This document shows, one piece after another, positions 11,774 to 21,975 of a stretch of 64,000 bases of DNA. Numbering within the stretch: the stretch's first letter is position 1; each line of letters opens with the position of its first letter. The translations under genes and the position numbers were made by a program. A model generated the notes under the pieces. That model did no database searches, was not told where the DNA came from, and saw nothing but the letters and a program-made list of their open reading frames with translations. Source of the DNA: Phytophthora quininea (Eukaryota; Oomycota; Peronosporomycetes; Peronosporales; Peronosporaceae); assembly GCA_011947345.1 (NCBI GenBank), contig JAAVTG010000586.1, positions 372,001 to 436,000 of the forward strand, given 5' to 3'.

Positions 11774-13749
11774 ATGGCCACCAGCTTCTCGTCGGCGCGC
11801 GTCGCCGACCGCATGCGCAGCTTCAAGAAAGGCATCGACGCAGATGAGACCCGGCGGCGGCGCGAGGACACCACCGTGCAGATCCGCAAGAACCGCCGCG
11901 AGGAGCGACTGAACCAGCGCAGACGCATGATCTCCGTGGTGCAGACTTTCAGACACGACTGGCGCTGTAGATCAGAAAAACTGACCTATGACTCGTGTGT
12001 ACAGGCGGAGCGGAGCGATGCAGCGCAGATGGCGGCGACAGCCACGCGCGATGAGCCCATGCGCTCGCTGAACGGTGTAAGTGTACGTTGCGTGCAGCGT
12101 TAATTGTTTGCTCTTCGGGTGGAGCAGGGTAACAAGGTTTCTATTACGTTAGGTATCGGACTTGCCCAAAATTGCGGCCATGATCCAGTCGATGGACGTG
12201 CTAGAACAGGCCAACGCTGTGTCTCAACTGAGGAGATTGTTGTCACTTGGTAAGGTGGTGGCGTTACTGCGTGTAGCAATCTGAAAGCGATAATTTGACC
12301 GTGCTTACGTTCTGTCTGCAGAGACCAACCCTCCTATTCAGGACGTGATCAATCTGGGCGTCGTGCCGCTGCTGGTGGAATTTCTGAGCAAGCAAGACCG
12401 TCCGGACATTCAGTTTGAGTCGGCGTGGGCGCTCACCAATATCGCGTCGGGCACGACGGAACACACAGAGATGGTTATCACGTGCGGCGCCGTCCCGCGG
12501 CTGTGCGAGCTGCTGCTGTCGTCCAATGACGACGTCTGCGAGCAGGCCGTGTGGGCGCTAGGAAATATTTCGGGTGACTCACCGCAGTGTCGAGATGCGG
12601 TGCTGAATGCGGGGGCGATGATTACGCTGCTTGCGGTGCTGCGACGGTCTTCGGGGAAGATCAGCATTCTTCGCAACGCGACGTGGACCTTGTCCAATCT
12701 GTGCCGTGGCAAGCCCCGTCCGGAGTTTGAAATGATCAGCCCCGCGCTGCAACTGCTGCCGCACCTGATTCACTCGCCCGACGAGGAAGTTGTGACGGAC
12801 GCGTGCTGGACGCTCTCGTACATTTCCGATGGATCTCCAGATATTATTCAGGCTGTTATTGACGCGGGGTATGTCGGCAGATGCTCGACTTGGTAGGACA
12901 CACATTGACGTCGATCCAGACACCAGCACTGCGGATGATCGGGAATATTGTGACGGGTAATGAGCACCAGACGCAGACCATGCTGGACTTGTCAGTTCTG
13001 CAGCGACTGGTGTCACTTCTCAAGCATGAGAAGAAGCTGATCCGCAAGGAGGCGTGCTGGGCCATCTCCAACATCACCGCTGGTACACAGAGCCAGATCC
13101 AAGAGGTGATCGATGCGAATGTGATCCCTCCGCTGCTGTGCCAGCTCATGTCGGTGGAGTTTGACGTGAGGAAAGAGGCGGCTTGGGCCATCTCGAACGC
13201 CACCACTGGCGGCACCACAGAGCAGGTCAAATATTTAGTACAGCAAGGTACAGTGATGTCCATTGATTTGGTACTGCGATGCCGTTGCTTACTCGTATTT
13301 CCTGGCAGGCTGTATTCCGCCGTTAGTGAAGCTGTTGGATGTTCAGGACCCTCGCGTGATCAACGTGGCGTTGGATGCGCTGGAAAATATTCTCCGCTCT
13401 GGAGAGGCAGATATGTCGTTAAACGACACGGAAAATCGCATGGCGCGATACATTGAAGAAGCGGACGGCGTTGAGCTGATCCAGAACCTCCAGTTCCACC
13501 AACAAGAAGGTACGCGGCCGAGTCATTTTATTCTCATGATTGCAGCTCATGCGCACTCACTTGCCTAATCTGCCGTTAGAAATCTACGACAAGTCACTGC
13601 GAATCATTCGCGACTACTTTGACGGCGACGAGGACGAGGACTTTGACGTCGCGCCCGACATGGACTTTAATTCGCAGCAGTTTACGTTTGGGGTGGGAGG
13701 CAACACTGTCGATCCGGCTGCACTTGGCGACGTGCGGTTTAACTTTTGA
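11774..13749 (+). CDS. Importin-alpha (karyopherin alpha)
   Basis: This is the adaptor that binds nuclear localisation signals in cytoplasmic cargo and links them to importin-beta. A basic importin-beta-binding domain (RMRSFKKGIDADETRRRR) is followed by armadillo repeats with the NLS-groove Trp/Asn pattern (ESAWALTNIASGT, EQAVWALGNISGDS, RNATWTLSNLCRGK, KEACWAISNITAGT, KEAAWAISNATTGG) and the C-terminal IYDKSLRIIRDYF. Exons with clean GT-AG junctions are 11774-11938, 12005-12076, 12153-12249, 12322-13247, 13309-13509 and 13580-13749. The frame slips by -1 at GGGG near 12871, between AVIDAG and the expected VCRQMLDLVG. Adding one G restores a normal repeat, so I treat the gene as intact. Confidence 0.95.
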
Positions 13750-14045
13750 GGCGATAGGTGAGACCAAAGCCGAGTGAATGTGACAGATAACGTGTCTTGG
13801 TGTCTCCCATTCACTGTTCTCCTTGACGGCCACGGCCGTATGTACAGCTTGCTAATCTGGTGCAGGAGGTTGATAGACAAGAAAGAATTCATTGCCAAGC
13901 AGTTGCAATACAAAATAGAGTGTGATTTTTCCAGTTCTGCTCCGCTTATAAGAGGAAGGAACAGCCTCCACGTTCAGCTGTCGGCTCTAGGAATTGTCGC
14001 CATTTCTCCTTCGAAGCAGCTCGTCGAGCAGTCTTGATCTTGTTC

Positions 14046-14411
14046 CTATTCGCTGCCGTAGGTCGGAACCACCAAGATGTGCCACTGGTGCAGCCAACAG
14101 CAAGCCCTGCAGTCGTAGAAATATCATTAGACAACTTCATAAAGTCCTCAACATGACAGAATTCCGTACCAGAACATCCAGAGGCAAATGCCCGTCATAA
14201 ACGCCAGCAACGTGAAAATCCTGTGGTTAAAACAGAAAAGTTAACACGACTTGGACGGTGCTGACGTCAAAATGTATCGAAATCCAACGTACGAGGCGTT
14301 CTCGCGGTTCATCTTGCCTGTGACGCCCATGCCCACGCCGGCGAAGCACGCCAGCAGCGTCAGCACCAGGTACGTGATGGAGCCGTTCAGCAACGGCGCA
14401 GGGACCTCCAT
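14046..14411 (-). CDS. V-type ATPase subunit e (Vma9/ATP6V0E-like), three small exons
   Basis: No single open frame covers this gene. Splicing complement(join(14046-14106, 14170-14220, 14293-14411)) gives 76 aa, the size of yeast Vma9 and animal ATP6V0E. All junctions are GT-AG (donors GTACGT and GTACGG). The product has two hydrophobic helices (ITYLVLTLLACFAGVGMGV; IFTLLAFMTGICLWMFW), a short NR-containing loop between them, and a tail WLHQWHILVVPTYG that matches the family's C-terminal Q-L-H/N-P-L-V/F pattern. Subunit e belongs to the membrane Vo sector that moves protons into vacuoles and endomembrane compartments. The gene converges with importin-alpha and diverges from the ankyrin gene. 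Identification rests on fold pattern and length. Confidence 0.75.
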
Positions 14412-14657
14412 CCTTTGCTCTCGAGTTGAAGCGATGCACACTGCTGGCGCTCTGCCTGCTTGAGATCGAGCTCTAAATACGGCGAGGGGTTTTATATAGC
14501 CGAAAAACACGGCAAAAAATAGATTCAGGTGAGAAAATGTGGGTCGCTCTACACAGTGCTCCAAACAGAAATGTGGACCACGGCAACGTCAACACCTTTC
14601 ACTTGAAGTCCTGATGCATTTTTAATTCCAACATGGACACTGTACCGTTTCAGGAGG

Positions 14658-15471
14658 ATGGAGCTTCCTGTGACTCTCTCGCAAGTTTTCGCCATTGCAA
14701 ACGAGTCCGATCCAGTATCTCTGTTGGAAGAGCTGCACAAAATTCGCCGCGGTCCTAACGGTTGGAGTTGTTGCGGAAGGTGGCTCATGCCAAAGACCAA
14801 GAGGGAAGTACGCTACTCATGATTGCAGCTGAGCCCAGCCAGTTGCCACCGATATTAGCATGCGGTCAACCTTTGTCTCTCGGTCTATCCGATGAGGAGT
14901 TCGCTCGAGTGTTCGCTGAAGCTGAAGCAGCCGCGGAAGCTGTATGCCGTCTCTTGGTTGATGAAGGTGGAGCCGACGTTAATGATGGACCGGACGAGGA
15001 TACCCCATTGAACCGGTCGGTGGTGTGCGGGTGTGAGCCCGTCGCGAAGTTTCTTCTGCAACGTGGTGCCAACAACAAGTCGAAAGTGTTAGCGATGAAC
15101 TTTGCTGCTGACGTTAATGACCACAGCATGCTGAAGATGCTGGTAGAGAATGGAGCTGATACAGAGACTGTTGAGAGCGACAATTACGGAAGAACCGCCT
15201 TGACGGATGCAGTGAAGCGAGAGCGCGTTCGAATCGTTGAGAGATTGCTGGCTGCAGGTGTCAACATTTTTCAGCAGGAAGCGTCGGGTAAATCGCCCGC
15301 CGAGCTTGCTCGCGAGAACGGTCGTGACGACATTGCAGGCATGCTCACGATCGAGGTAAAAGGGAAACGTCTGCTGGTGCGTTTGTTGGTTTACTCAGTC
15401 GGGTTGTTGTGTGGACAGAACCAGCAGCGTTTGATGCGTGGAGTCCAAGGTGTAGGAGATTCCAAGGTGTG
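14658..15471 (+). CDS. Ankyrin-repeat protein (left copy)
   Basis: It begins MELPVTLSQVFAIANESDP and continues LLEELHKIRRGPN, then slips by -1 near 14762 (GGTTGG, where a third T would restore the frame) into LELLRKVAHAKDQEG. Ankyrin repeats follow (STLLMIAAEP; DTPLNRSVVCGCEPVAKFLL; DHSMLKMLVENGAD; RTALTDAVKRERVRIVERLL; GKSPAELARENGRDDIAGML). The C-terminus is uncertain because a GT donor directly follows MLTIE at 15356. Either the frame continues to a stop at 15471, or it splices to 15419 or 15616. From 14884 onward the DNA is duplicated in inverted orientation at 22330. Ankyrin repeats indicate protein binding; the partner is unknown. Confidence 0.7.
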
Positions 15472-17080
15472 AATGCTGCGTCCTTGCTGGATTGCAAGTG
15501 GTTGGACGAAGCAATTGACATACGAAGCGAAGAAACAACGGCCAGTTTTGCTTGCATATTATTGTTCTTACGCAATCAACACCATGATGGAGGAATTGTT
15601 GTTGGTTGTTTGCAGAAATTGTTAGGAAAAAGCACTTCAACATGGTAAACGTTCAAATCCAGTCTCAATGCCTCTTCACACGAGAGAAATTCGTATGGAG
15701 GACTACATCGACGAAGATGACCTCTACGGAGCCTCGAAGAACACATTCAAGCTGCGGCAGCGCTTTCACCACCACTGGAGCACTTTGAGTGTGTCCTCGT
15801 CGTCTTATTCGACGCGTAAGAATGAGGAATTTCAATTGATCAAGCTGCAGTCGGAAACTGTTCCCAACCAGCCAGCCGAGGAAAAGAGGGGAACTTCACA
15901 TGCGGCTGGAAAATCGCGCGGGTTTGCGGCACGTGGCGCTGACAGCTATTACTGGAAGCTTTCGCGACCGGCGCAGTGGCCGTGCGACGTCAATACCCGC
16001 AGATTTCCAAACGTGCTGGTTCGTGGGGACTGTCTTTCATTATATATCGGTCAACGCCACTCCTCCAGCAAGAAGGCGTTCTTGAGCTGCTTTGACGATG
16101 AATACGCTCACGCCGTCGTGCAAGATTTAGGTTGCATCCCCATGCAAGACTCGGTCCAGGTCGAAGCGCGTTTCGGACGGATGATGCTTCGATTGAAGAA
16201 GTCCTTGAAGCCCAATCGCAACTATCTCCCGCAAACGTTGCAGCGTCCTGCAGCTCTTGCGTCGAGTTGGTCCAACATTTGCGGAACTGAAACGCCGATC
16301 ATGAGCGCTGTCATTGATGCATTTGGAAGAAGCCAAGCAAAACCAAAGCTCACCCTGACAGTCCGTCTCTGCTGGAAATCGAATGGGAAAAGGGAGCTCG
16401 CAAAGCTGCGGTATACCCGCCAGGACGACCAGTGGGTTTTCCAGGAAGCCTGCACTCTGCTGGGCGCACACGCGTGCCACGACATTTTCCTGGACAATCG
16501 CACCAGCTTTCGCGTCAAAGTCCACTCGACAACTCGGCCAACGACTGAAGACGGGCGTTGGAGCTTTCTCGTCAATCTCGTCCAGTTCCAAGAACCTGTC
16601 GACGGTGATCCGTTTGGTACGAAAGTGAGTCTTGCGCCGAATCGCTGGGAGAATTTGAAGATCGACTTGGTGAGCATCAAGCGGGAGTTTGGCGCGGTGC
16701 ATCTCTACGGACTACGTTTTCAACGCTGTGAAAAGCAAGGAGGCTGTTGTCTTAGCGCGCGACTGCCGAGAGAATCGCAAGCAGGGAAGCAAACTGGTGA
16801 GATTGTCCAGCTCTTGGTGAAGCTCGTTGTGGAAGCTGTGGACAAGTTCGCCGCTAGTTGATGCAATGAACGCGTTTAACGGTTTTAAATCAAATACCAG
16901 CTACCACACGAGGAGCTGCTCGACGTTGTCTCCCAACTCCTCAGGTTTCTTCAACTGCTTGGACGTCTTACTGACGAGCGTCGATCTCGCTGGCCAGTCG
17001 GTTCTCGAGCAGCATGTGGCTCTCAGGCGGCAGGCCGACGCACGCGCGGAAGATGTTGATCATGCACTCGCGCTGCGCGA
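14884..17080 (+). repeat. Left arm of a 2.2-kb inverted duplication
   Basis: It pairs with 20139-22330 on the opposite strand. By eye the arms differ only by a 3-nt indel near 15892 (EEKRG versus EEKG), a 2-nt deletion in the right arm near 21994, and one substitution near 15564. The arm covers the 3' two thirds of the ankyrin gene, the whole 397-aa gene, and the last 38 codons of MIPS. The outer edge falls inside the ankyrin coding region and the inner edge inside the MIPS coding region. Confidence 0.95.
15668..16861 (+). CDS. Oomycete orphan protein, 397 aa (left copy)
   Basis: A single open frame of 397 aa starting MPLHTREIRMEDYIDEDDLY. No family is recognised. It has a Ser-rich N-terminal third, a central stretch (SYYWKLSRPAQWPCDVNTRR; SYSTRK; LRLKKSLKPNRNYLP), and a C-terminal half that looks like alternating beta strands (PKLTLTVRLCWKSNGKREL; TSFRVKVHSTTRPTTEDGRW; FLVNLVQFQEPVDGDP; LKIDLVSIKREFG). 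No signal peptide or membrane span is visible. A virtually identical copy lies at 20358-21548 on the other strand, and a decayed relative at 8325-9830 preserves the same blocks, so this is a small local gene family. The conserved C-terminal blocks suggest a constrained fold, but I cannot assign a function. Confidence 0.75.
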   Translation: MPLHTREIRMEDYIDEDDLYGASKNTFKLRQRFHHHWSTLSVSSSSYSTRKNEEFQLIKLQSETVPNQPAEEKRGTSHAAGKSRGFAARGADSYYWKLSRPAQWPCDVNTRRFPNVLVRGDCLSLYIGQRHSSSKKAFLSCFDDEYAHAVVQDLGCIPMQDSVQVEARFGRMMLRLKKSLKPNRNYLPQTLQRPAALASSWSNICGTETPIMSAVIDAFGRSQAKPKLTLTVRLCWKSNGKRELAKLRYTRQDDQWVFQEACTLLGAHACHDIFLDNRTSFRVKVHSTTRPTTEDGRWSFLVNLVQFQEPVDGDPFGTKVSLAPNRWENLKIDLVSIKREFGAVHLYGLRFQRCEKQGGCCLSARLPRESQAGKQTGEIVQLLVKLVVEAVDKFAAS

Positions 17081-18520
17081 AGAGCGCGTTGACCACGGGC
17101 GTGCCGCGAGGCACGAGCGGCGCCTTGAGCATGTAGCTTAGGATAGACAGCACCGAGTGCATGTGCTCAAAGTCAGCGGCGCCCTCCTTCTTGAGCGTGA
17201 TGCGCTCGGCAAGCTCGCAGACAAGCACAAGGTCGAGAATGAGCGGCGACGCCAGCAGCGAGTCCTCGCATGTGTTGTGCATCGAGATGGTGTTGTTGCC
17301 GTTCATGAAGATCTTGGACGTGTACTCGTCCAGCGCGCGCTTGCTGTCGCCCACGAACGGCACGTACTTGATGACCACGACGTGGTCCGGGTGTTCGTTC
17401 TCCTTGTAGAGCAGGCGGTTGGAGGCCACCATGTCGTCCACGACGTTGGACTTGGAGATCTCCTTGGAGCGGAACTGCTGCGGCGCCGACAGGTTCTTGC
17501 CGTCGTTGTTGCCCAGGTGGTTGTAGCTCACGATGGACGTGGGTTTGATGCCGGCGGACACGAGGAAGTCCACAAGCACCGATTTCATCTTGGTCTGGCC
17601 CGACTTGAAGTCGTCGCCGCCCACAAATACCTTCTTCTCCTCAGCCAGGTCCAGCACACCAGGCACAAACGTGTTCTGGGGACTGCCGTTGATGTACGAG
17701 CAGCCTTCGAGGATCGAGGCGACGGCGAAGACCGTCGAGGGGGACACCTCGGCCTCGCCAGCCTTGATGGACTCGAGCAGGTTGGCCGACGTGTCGTTCA
17801 CGCCCTCGACAATGTCGGAGAAGCGCTCTGTGTTGGCGGACCAGAGCACGATGACCTTGTCAAGATTGTTGCTGTGCTTAAAGTCGCGGATCTGGGCTCG
17901 CACAGCGTCCAGGTTCTCCTGCTTGGAACCCTTGAGCAGGTTGTCGGCGCGGTCGGCCTGGTTGGCGGCGATGAAGTCCGGGTAGTAGATGGAGGGCAGC
18001 GGTTTGATCTTCTCGAGGTGTGGCACCAGTTGGCGCTGCAGGTCGTGGTCCAGCACCCGCGCGCGCTTCATGGCTTCGGCCAAGTTGAGCGACGAGATGT
18101 CCCAGCCGCCGATGACAAGGTCGTTGGGGGCGACCATGGGCAGCAGGTTGTGGAACGGGATGTAGACGCCTTCGCCGTTGGCATTGGTGCCGAGCCGCAC
18201 GGTGGACGCCTGCGTGACGGAGCCAAAGTAGTTGGGCTCCTGCACGCCTTCCTTCGTGGTCCACGTCACGTGGTGCTTGTTGGCCAGGATGCTGGCCACG
18301 AGCGTCGAGCCGTTGTTGCCACCCAGCCCCACGATCATGACGCCGAGCTTGGGCACCTTGCGCTGCGTCTTGAACGTGAACTTGTCGGCCACGGGGTGGC
18401 CACGGTGCCCTCCACACGGGTCGTGTGGTACGTGTACTGGGCCGTGATCTCGTCGGGCGTGTACGCGACGTTGGGGCTGTTGACGGTGAACGGCTCGCGG
18501 AAGAAGTCGGACGACGCCAT
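16968..18520 (-). CDS. INO1: myo-Inositol-3-phosphate synthase (MIPS)
   Basis: MIPS (EC 5.5.1.4) converts D-glucose 6-phosphate to 1D-myo-inositol 3-phosphate with NAD+ as internal cofactor, the first committed step of inositol synthesis for phosphatidylinositol and inositol phosphates. The protein has the family length, about 517 aa after bridging one frame slip. It shows the Rossmann NAD motif ([12 protein letters not shown]), the family block [19 protein letters not shown], the active-site segment [32 protein letters not shown], and a normal C-terminus ([20 protein letters not shown]). The start at 18520 gives [18 protein letters not shown]. One G appears to be missing near 18396 (CCCCGTGG where CCCCGGTGG would keep frame into [12 protein letters not shown]). 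The last 113 bp are part of the inverted duplication. Confidence 0.95.
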
Positions 18521-20138
18521 GGCGGAGAGGAGGAGCTTCACTTGGGCAGGGCGAGGCGGATTCGGAAGTGAGTTTTAAAAACAAAATCTGAGGCTCTGGA
18601 GCCGCTGACGCGTCGGTTCGAAGATACTCGCTCCAACCGTCGCACGGCGCTGCGCCCAACTGCTGGGGATGATAGTGAGCATGGAGTTCAACAGACTGCA
18701 AAGTAATGCACTTGTCCGACGTGGCCGAGAGGACCAGCATACGGTGGTGTAGACGTCGCTTTTGGGGCGGTGACTTTCGCCCATGGCGAAGCTGCAAAAG
18801 CCTCAAGCCCGGCACCGGCACCGAGAGACCATGCTTGCCTACGGAGGGTTTTAACGCGCGGTCATCACGCAAATCGCAGCTGCATTACGAGACAATGGAG
18901 GCCGCCAAAGTGACCAACACGTTCGGAAGGAAGAGCACTAGCAGCTCGGGAGTCTCGGGGTGGCGCCTGCAAGTGCTGCCACTTGGCCATTAGAGCGCTA
19001 CGTTCCACTCGAGCACGCTGTGCATGGTCTCCGCGCGCGCACGTGCTGCGATGCAGAGCGCGAGTGCAATCTGCGAAGCCTATCCGGGCCGCAATCCTCG
19101 AGGACTTGCAGGCGTCAGCACAGCACGGCACGGCAACGGCAACAGCGGCAACAGCGGCAACGCGTGGAAAAGCCACGACATGATGTCACCGCCCCAAACT
19201 TCAGACTTCTCCAGCAGATCCCTCGGTGCGGATACTTTCCTCGTCGCCAAAGCAGCAGCACCACCTGCTCTCAGCAATCGTCGCCTGGAAAAACGATTGC
19301 TGGGCCCTGAATGCTACGCTCTGCAGGCGAACGGCAACAACGACTCCACCACTGAGTCCTCAGTCCCGTTGCAGCGTGGACCGGCCGCCTCCCTCGCGCT
19401 CTCTTGACGAGTCTACGGCAAACACCCCGCGCCCCGCGTCCATAGGCACAGTACTTTACCCCCACGCAACCAAAAGGATCGCAAGTACGGCAACATTACC
19501 GCCTTGTGTTACACGAACAACCCCTGTGGTGGACATCTTATGAAGAACTTGATCCCTGGTGCGCTAAGGTCACTGCTGCGCTTGCATTGCCATCGTCCGA
19601 GGAAATCCATGAGTGCAGCGGCAAGAAGCTGGTCATGCCGTTGTTGCCTTTGACTTCAACTTGATAGGAATGATGGTAATTGCATAAATGGTCCGAATTA
19701 CCGCCATTCTGGATAAACCTTGTTTTTGTACGACACAAAAATGATCCAAATACCATCATTCCCGTAACAGAGCAATGCGCTCCTGGCTTGCCTGAGTGGC
19801 GGTGGCGAGAAGTCTGACTGATGGCCGACGATGCAATGCACGGTGCACATGAGCTGCTGGGTCGGCGACACCAGCGGGGACCAGTGTTAGCTATGGGGAC
19901 GCTGGAACTCCAACGACAGTCTACTTCGGTCGTGGCGGGCAGAAGGCGAGATGCCTGGTGATCCATCAAGTAATTCTCCTTTGTTTGCGTGTATGAGCAG
20001 CATTCTTTTCTTCTTGATACGCACTGATGCTCACGTTGTGCACTTTAATTACTCAGCCAAGAAACTTGTCATTGAGTGATTTCGTGAACTGGTACTTGCA
20101 GCAAGGAATGATAGCGATGTGACTTAGTGCTGTCGACA
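18521..20138. other. Gene-free spacer between the inverted arms
   Basis: This holds the MIPS upstream region and the centre of the inverted structure. I find no supported gene. Several short open frames are low-complexity, for example around a GGCAAC/AGC microsatellite at about 19120-19165. A small MITE-like unit lies at 19667-19763. One minus-strand frame at 18865-19176 starts with a hydrophobic, signal-like stretch but has no recognisable continuation. Confidence 0.5.
19667..19763. repeat. Possible short MITE with related inverted 15-mers
   Basis: GGAATGATGGTAATT at 19667-19681 is matched in inverted orientation by AATACCATCATTCCC at 19749-19763 (12 identical bases followed by an A/T mismatch). 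A third related inverted unit (GAATTACCGCCATTC) sits between them. About 97 bp overall. No clear target duplication is seen, so classification is tentative. Confidence 0.35.
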
Positions 20139-20251
20139 TCGCGCAGCGCGAGTGCATGATCAACATCTTCCGCGCGTGCGTCGGCCTGCCGCCTGAGAGC
20201 CACATGCTGCTCGAGAACCGACTGGCCAGCGAGATCGACGCTCGTCAGTAA
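20139..20251 (+). pseudogene. Duplicated 3' end of MIPS
   Basis: This is the right-arm copy of MIPS bases 16968-17080. It reads [20 protein letters not shown] and the rest of the MIPS C-terminus to a TAA stop at 20249-20251. It has no upstream coding region, promoter or start, because the duplication breaks off inside the MIPS coding sequence. It is a breakpoint marker and cannot encode a protein. Confidence 0.9.
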
Positions 20252-20357
20252 GACGTCCAAGCAGTTGAAGAAACCTGAGGAGTTGGGAGACAACGTCGAG
20301 CAGCTCCTCGTGTGGTAGCTGGTATTTGATTTAAAACCGTTAAACGCGTTCATTGCA

Positions 20358-21548
20358 TCAACTAGCGGCGAACTTGTCCACAGCTTCCACAACGAGCTTC
20401 ACCAAGAGCTGGACAATCTCACCAGTTTGCTTCCCTGCTTGCGATTCTCTCGGCAGTCGCGCGCTAAGACAACAGCCTCCTTGCTTTTCACAGCGTTGAA
20501 AACGTAGTCCGTAGAGATGCACCGCGCCAAACTCCCGCTTGATGCTCACCAAGTCGATCTTCAAATTCTCCCAGCGATTCGGCGCAAGACTCACTTTCGT
20601 ACCAAACGGATCACCGTCGACAGGTTCTTGGAACTGGACGAGATTGACGAGAAAGCTCCAACGCCCGTCTTCAGTCGTTGGCCGAGTTGTCGAGTGGACT
20701 TTGACGCGAAAGCTGGTGCGATTGTCCAGGAAAATGTCGTGGCACGCGTGTGCGCCCAGCAGAGTGCAGGCTTCCTGGAAAACCCACTGGTCGTCCTGGC
20801 GGGTATACCGCAGCTTTGCGAGCTCCCTTTTCCCATTCGATTTCCAGCAGAGACGGACTGTCAGGGTGAGCTTTGGTTTTGCTTGGCTTCTTCCAAATGC
20901 ATCAATGACAGCGCTCATGATCGGCGTTTCAGTTCCGCAAATGTTGGACCAACTCGACGCAAGAGCTGCAGGACGCTGCAACGTTTGCGGGAGATAGTTG
21001 CGATTGGGCTTCAAGGACTTCTTCAATCGAAGCATCATCCGTCCGAAACGCGCTTCGACCTGGACCGAGTCTTGCATGGGGATGCAACCTAAATCTTGCA
21101 CGACGGCGTGAGCGTATTCATCGTCAAAGCAGCTCAAGAACGCCTTCTTGCTGGAGGAGTGGCGTTGACCGATATATAATGAAAGACAGTCCCCACGAAC
21201 CAGCACGTTTGGAAATCTGCGGGTATTGACGTCGCACGGCCACTGCGCCGGTCGCGAAAGCTTCCAGTAATAGCTGTCAGCGCCACGTGCCGCAAACCCG
21301 CGCGATTTTCCAGCCGCATGTGAAGTTCCCTTTTCCTCGGCTGGCTGGTTGGGAACAGTTTCCGACTGCAGCTTGATCAATTGAAATTCCTCATTCTTAC
21401 GCGTCGAATAAGACGACGAGGACACACTCAAAGTGCTCCAGTGGTGGTGAAAGCGCTGCCGCAGCTTGAATGTGTTCTTCGAGGCTCCGTAGAGGTCATC
21501 TTCGTCGATGTAGTCCTCCATACGAATTTCTCTCGTGTGAAGAGGCAT
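20358..21548 (-). CDS. Oomycete orphan protein, 396 aa (right copy)
   Basis: Identical to the 397-aa protein at 15668-16861 apart from loss of one residue (EEKG instead of EEKRG) through a 3-nt indel. Its upstream region, included in the duplicated arm, is the same for at least the 650 bp that reach into the ankyrin gene, so it probably carries the same promoter. The near-identity means duplication or conversion was recent, or that the copies are kept alike by conversion across the inverted arms. Function unknown. Confidence 0.75.
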   Translation of the reverse strand: MPLHTREIRMEDYIDEDDLYGASKNTFKLRQRFHHHWSTLSVSSSSYSTRKNEEFQLIKLQSETVPNQPAEEKGTSHAAGKSRGFAARGADSYYWKLSRPAQWPCDVNTRRFPNVLVRGDCLSLYIGQRHSSSKKAFLSCFDDEYAHAVVQDLGCIPMQDSVQVEARFGRMMLRLKKSLKPNRNYLPQTLQRPAALASSWSNICGTETPIMSAVIDAFGRSQAKPKLTLTVRLCWKSNGKRELAKLRYTRQDDQWVFQEACTLLGAHACHDIFLDNRTSFRVKVHSTTRPTTEDGRWSFLVNLVQFQEPVDGDPFGTKVSLAPNRWENLKIDLVSIKREFGAVHLYGLRFQRCEKQGGCCLSARLPRESQAGKQTGEIVQLLVKLVVEAVDKFAAS

Positions 21549-21975
21549 TGAGACTGGATTTGAACGTTTACCATGTTGAAGTGCTTTTTCCTAACAATTT
21601 CTGCAAACAACCAACAACAATTCCTCCATCATGGTGTTGATTGCGTAAGAAAAATAATATGCAAGCAAAACTGGCCGTTGTTTCTTCGCTTCGTATGTCA
21701 ATTGCTTCGTCCAACCACTTGCAATCCAGCAAGGACGCAGCATTCACACCTTGGAATCTCCTACACCTTGGACTCCACGCATCAAACGCTGCTGGTTCTG
21801 TCCACACAACAACCCGACTGAGTAAACCAACAAACGCACCAGCAGACGTTTCCCTTTTACCTCGATCGTGAGCATGCCTGCAATGTCGTCACGACCGTTC
21901 TCGCGAGCAAGCTCGGCGGGCGATTTACCCGACGCTTCCTGCTGAAAAATGTTGACACCTGCAGCCAGCAATCTC

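Noticed and set aside
17157..18578. Long plus-strand open frame (473 aa) opposite MIPS
   Set aside because: It is the antisense shadow of the GC-rich MIPS coding strand and has no domain-like sequence.
18865..19407. Secreted effector candidate in the MIPS spacer (signal-like MAFPRVAAVAAVAVAV on the minus strand)
   Set aside because: The frame is driven by a GGCAAC microsatellite; no RxLR or other effector motif and no conserved body.
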